Part shown: positions 44,064-45,186 of the stretch, in pieces
Layout: each line of letters opens with the position of its first letter
Position numbering within the stretch: the first letter of the stretch is position 1
NCBI GenBank assembly: GCA_003242685.1
Contig: QGVD01000023.1
Location: forward strand, 1 to 45,186
Direction of reading: 5' to 3'
DNA from: Pseudomonadota bacterium
GTDB taxonomy: Bacteria > Pseudomonadota > Gammaproteobacteria > Steroidobacterales > Steroidobacteraceae
Length of the DNA: 45,186 nt
Position numbers and translations under genes: made by a program
The notes under the pieces: generated by a model
Seen by the model: the letters and a program-made list of their open reading frames with translations, nothing else
Told to the model about the DNA's origin: nothing
Database searches by the model: none

Positions 44064-44933
44064 ATGGACGCCCCACTCGAGACGATCAGCCGGCACAGGT
44101 GCTTCGGCGGGTTCGTGAGCTTCCATCGCCACGAATCCGCCGAGACGCGCTGCTCGATGCGCTTCGCGGTGTTCACACCGCCGCAGGCCGAGAAGCAGCG
44201 CGTTCCCGTTCTCTATTACCTCGCCGGTCTGACGTGCACCGAAGAGACCTTCATGATCAAGGCCGGTGCACAGCGCGTGGCCGCGGAACTGGGACTCATG
44301 CTCGTCGCTCCGGATACGAGTCCGCGCGGCGTGCCGCTGCCGGGCGACAGCGACTCCTGGGATTTCGGCGTCGGGGCAGGCTTCTATCTCGACGCCACCC
44401 AGGAGCCCTGGTCACGTCACTACCGCATGTATTCCTACGTCACGCGCGAGCTGCCGGCGCTCATCGAGCGCCACTTCCCGGCGGACATGGAGCGCCAGGG
44501 CATCTTCGGTCATTCGATGGGCGGTCACGGCGCGCTCACCATCTATCTCAAGAATCCCGACCGGTATCGCTCCGTGTCGGCATTCGCGCCGATCGCGGCG
44601 CCGATGCGCTGCCCCTGGGGCGAGAAGGCGTTCACGGGATACCTTGGCCCCGACCGCTCGCGCTGGACCGAATACGATGCGAGCGAGCTCGTCTCGCGCG
44701 TGAAGGACGGTCCGAGCCGGCCGCCGATCCTCGTCGATCAGGGGCTCGCCGACCAGTTCCTCGAGCAGCAGCTCCATCCGCACATCTTCGAGGAGGCGTG
44801 CCGGAGTGTGAAATATCCGCTCACGCTCAGGCGCCACGAAGGCTACGATCACGGTTACTATTTCATCTCGACGTTCATCGAGGATCACCTGCGCCACCAC
44901 GCCGGCCTCCTCGGCGCGCCGGGCAATCGTTGA
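44064..44933 (+). CDS. fghA: S-formylglutathione hydrolase
   Basis: A 289-residue esterase-D-type enzyme that releases formate and glutathione from S-formylglutathione. The serine is S151 in FGHSMGGHGAL, acid D230 in DQGLADQFL and base H263 in GYDHGYYF; the oxyanion region reads YLAGLTCTEETF and the lid PDTSPRGVPLPGD matches the family. GGAGG stands 7 bases before the ATG. Second gene of the frmA operon; formate oxidation must be encoded elsewhere. Confidence 0.96.
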   Translation: MDAPLETISRHRCFGGFVSFHRHESAETRCSMRFAVFTPPQAEKQRVPVLYYLAGLTCTEETFMIKAGAQRVAAELGLMLVAPDTSPRGVPLPGDSDSWDFGVGAGFYLDATQEPWSRHYRMYSYVTRELPALIERHFPADMERQGIFGHSMGGHGALTIYLKNPDRYRSVSAFAPIAAPMRCPWGEKAFTGYLGPDRSRWTEYDASELVSRVKDGPSRPPILVDQGLADQFLEQQLHPHIFEEACRSVKYPLTLRRHEGYDHGYYFISTFIEDHLRHHAGLLGAPGNR

Positions 44934-44964
44934 GCGCCGAAATCTGCAACGAGAAACCACGCCG

Positions 44965-44993
44965 GATCGGACCGTGCCCGGCGCGGTCCGATC
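44965..44993 (+). promoter_or_regulatory. CGGACCG/CGGTCCG hairpin between fghA and the MetE-core gene
   Basis: GATCGGACCG (44965-44974) pairs perfectly with CGGTCCGATC (44984-44993) around a 9-base loop. The stem ends one base before the GAAGGA ribosome site of the next gene. It may be the fghA terminator or an intercistronic control hairpin. Confidence 0.55.
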
Positions 44994-45005
44994 GAAGGAC
45001 ATTCA

Positions 45006-45186
45006 ATGACTCATACAACTGCCGTCAGGGTCACCAGCGAAAGCCGCACCAGACCTCCTTTCCGTGCCGAGCACGTGGGGAGCTTCCTGCGCCCGAAGCC
45101 GCTGCTCGAGGCGCGCGAGAAGTTCAAGGCCGGGGAGATCAGCGCGGCCGATCTGCGCGCAGTGGAGAACGAGGCCATCCTCCAGG
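45006..45186 (+). CDS. MetE-core (cobalamin-independent methionine synthase II family) protein, N-terminal part
   Basis: The first 60 codons of a gene that runs off the window. After about 15 polar residues comes RPPFRAEHVGSFLRPKPLLEAR, the conserved HVGSxLRP substrate/folate loop of YxjG-like MetE-core proteins, then ISAADLRAVENEAI. GAAGGA lies 6-7 bases before the ATG. It is the second MetE-core homologue of the window and differs from the one at 19626-20774 (which has THVGSLPRE). Behind frmA-fghA, a role in methyl or C1 transfer to a thiol is plausible but unproven. Confidence 0.85.
   Translation, partial: MTHTTAVRVTSESRTRPPFRAEHVGSFLRPKPLLEAREKFKAGEISAADLRAVENEAILQ

Overview
The window is GC-rich, densely coding DNA (36 protein genes, two cut by the window edges; no rRNA, tRNA, CRISPR array or insertion sequence seen). 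Three large TonB-dependent receptors, a fused CysNC, FrmA/FghA formaldehyde detoxification and many aromatic-catabolism-type enzymes point to a Gram-negative proteobacterium with a versatile aromatic or lignin-derived carbon diet. The class (Gamma- or Alphaproteobacteria) cannot be fixed from the sequence alone. The whole stretch reads as a catabolic island made of several short operons.

Layout. 1-7.6 kb: end of a glyoxalase-fold (VOC) protein, a rhomboid protease, a phosphotransferase-fold protein, sulfate activation (cysD, cysNC), a PcaD-like hydrolase and a vanillin/salicylaldehyde-type aldehyde dehydrogenase. 7.6-12.7 kb: a TonB receptor translationally coupled to a TIM-barrel isomerase, divergent from an MDR oxidoreductase/SnoaL-like pair. 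12.8-19.6 kb: a Tat-type amidohydrolase, divergent from two tandem paralogous TonB receptors. 19.6-30.0 kb: a compact minus-strand operon headed by an AraC regulator. It encodes a two-subunit phenylphosphate-synthase-like (split PEP-synthase) enzyme, a BCCP, a biotin carboxylase, an oxaloacetate-decarboxylase/pyruvate-carboxylase-type carboxyltransferase, a HAD-IIA phosphatase, a 2-hydroxyacid dehydrogenase and a MetE-core (zinc thiol-transferase) protein. 30.2-37.0 kb: a LigF-like glutathione S-transferase, a ThDP enzyme, a LigW-like amidohydrolase/decarboxylase, a DUF3237 protein, an aldehyde dehydrogenase and a second AraC paralogue. 37.4-45.2 kb: a FadB-like beta-oxidation enzyme with a MarR regulator, a DmdC-like acyl-CoA dehydrogenase behind a LysR regulator, glutathione-dependent formaldehyde oxidation (FrmA, FghA), and the start of a second MetE-core protein.

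How it may work together (inference): the receptors import an oligomeric or poorly soluble substrate. A LigF-type transferase, ThDP enzyme, aldehyde dehydrogenases and LigW-type decarboxylase process aromatic fragments. Formaldehyde from O-demethylation goes to FrmA/FghA, and CoA thioesters go to the acyl-CoA dehydrogenase and FadB-like enzyme. The least familiar module is the 19.6-28.9 kb operon, which joins phenylphosphate-synthase-like phosphotransfer to a biotin-dependent carboxylase, with no UbiD-type carboxylase and no gamma subunit in the window. It is my main candidate for an undescribed pathway. Perfect hairpins separate nearly all convergent gene pairs, and a textbook LysR box (T-N11-A) lies in the lysR/frmA gap.
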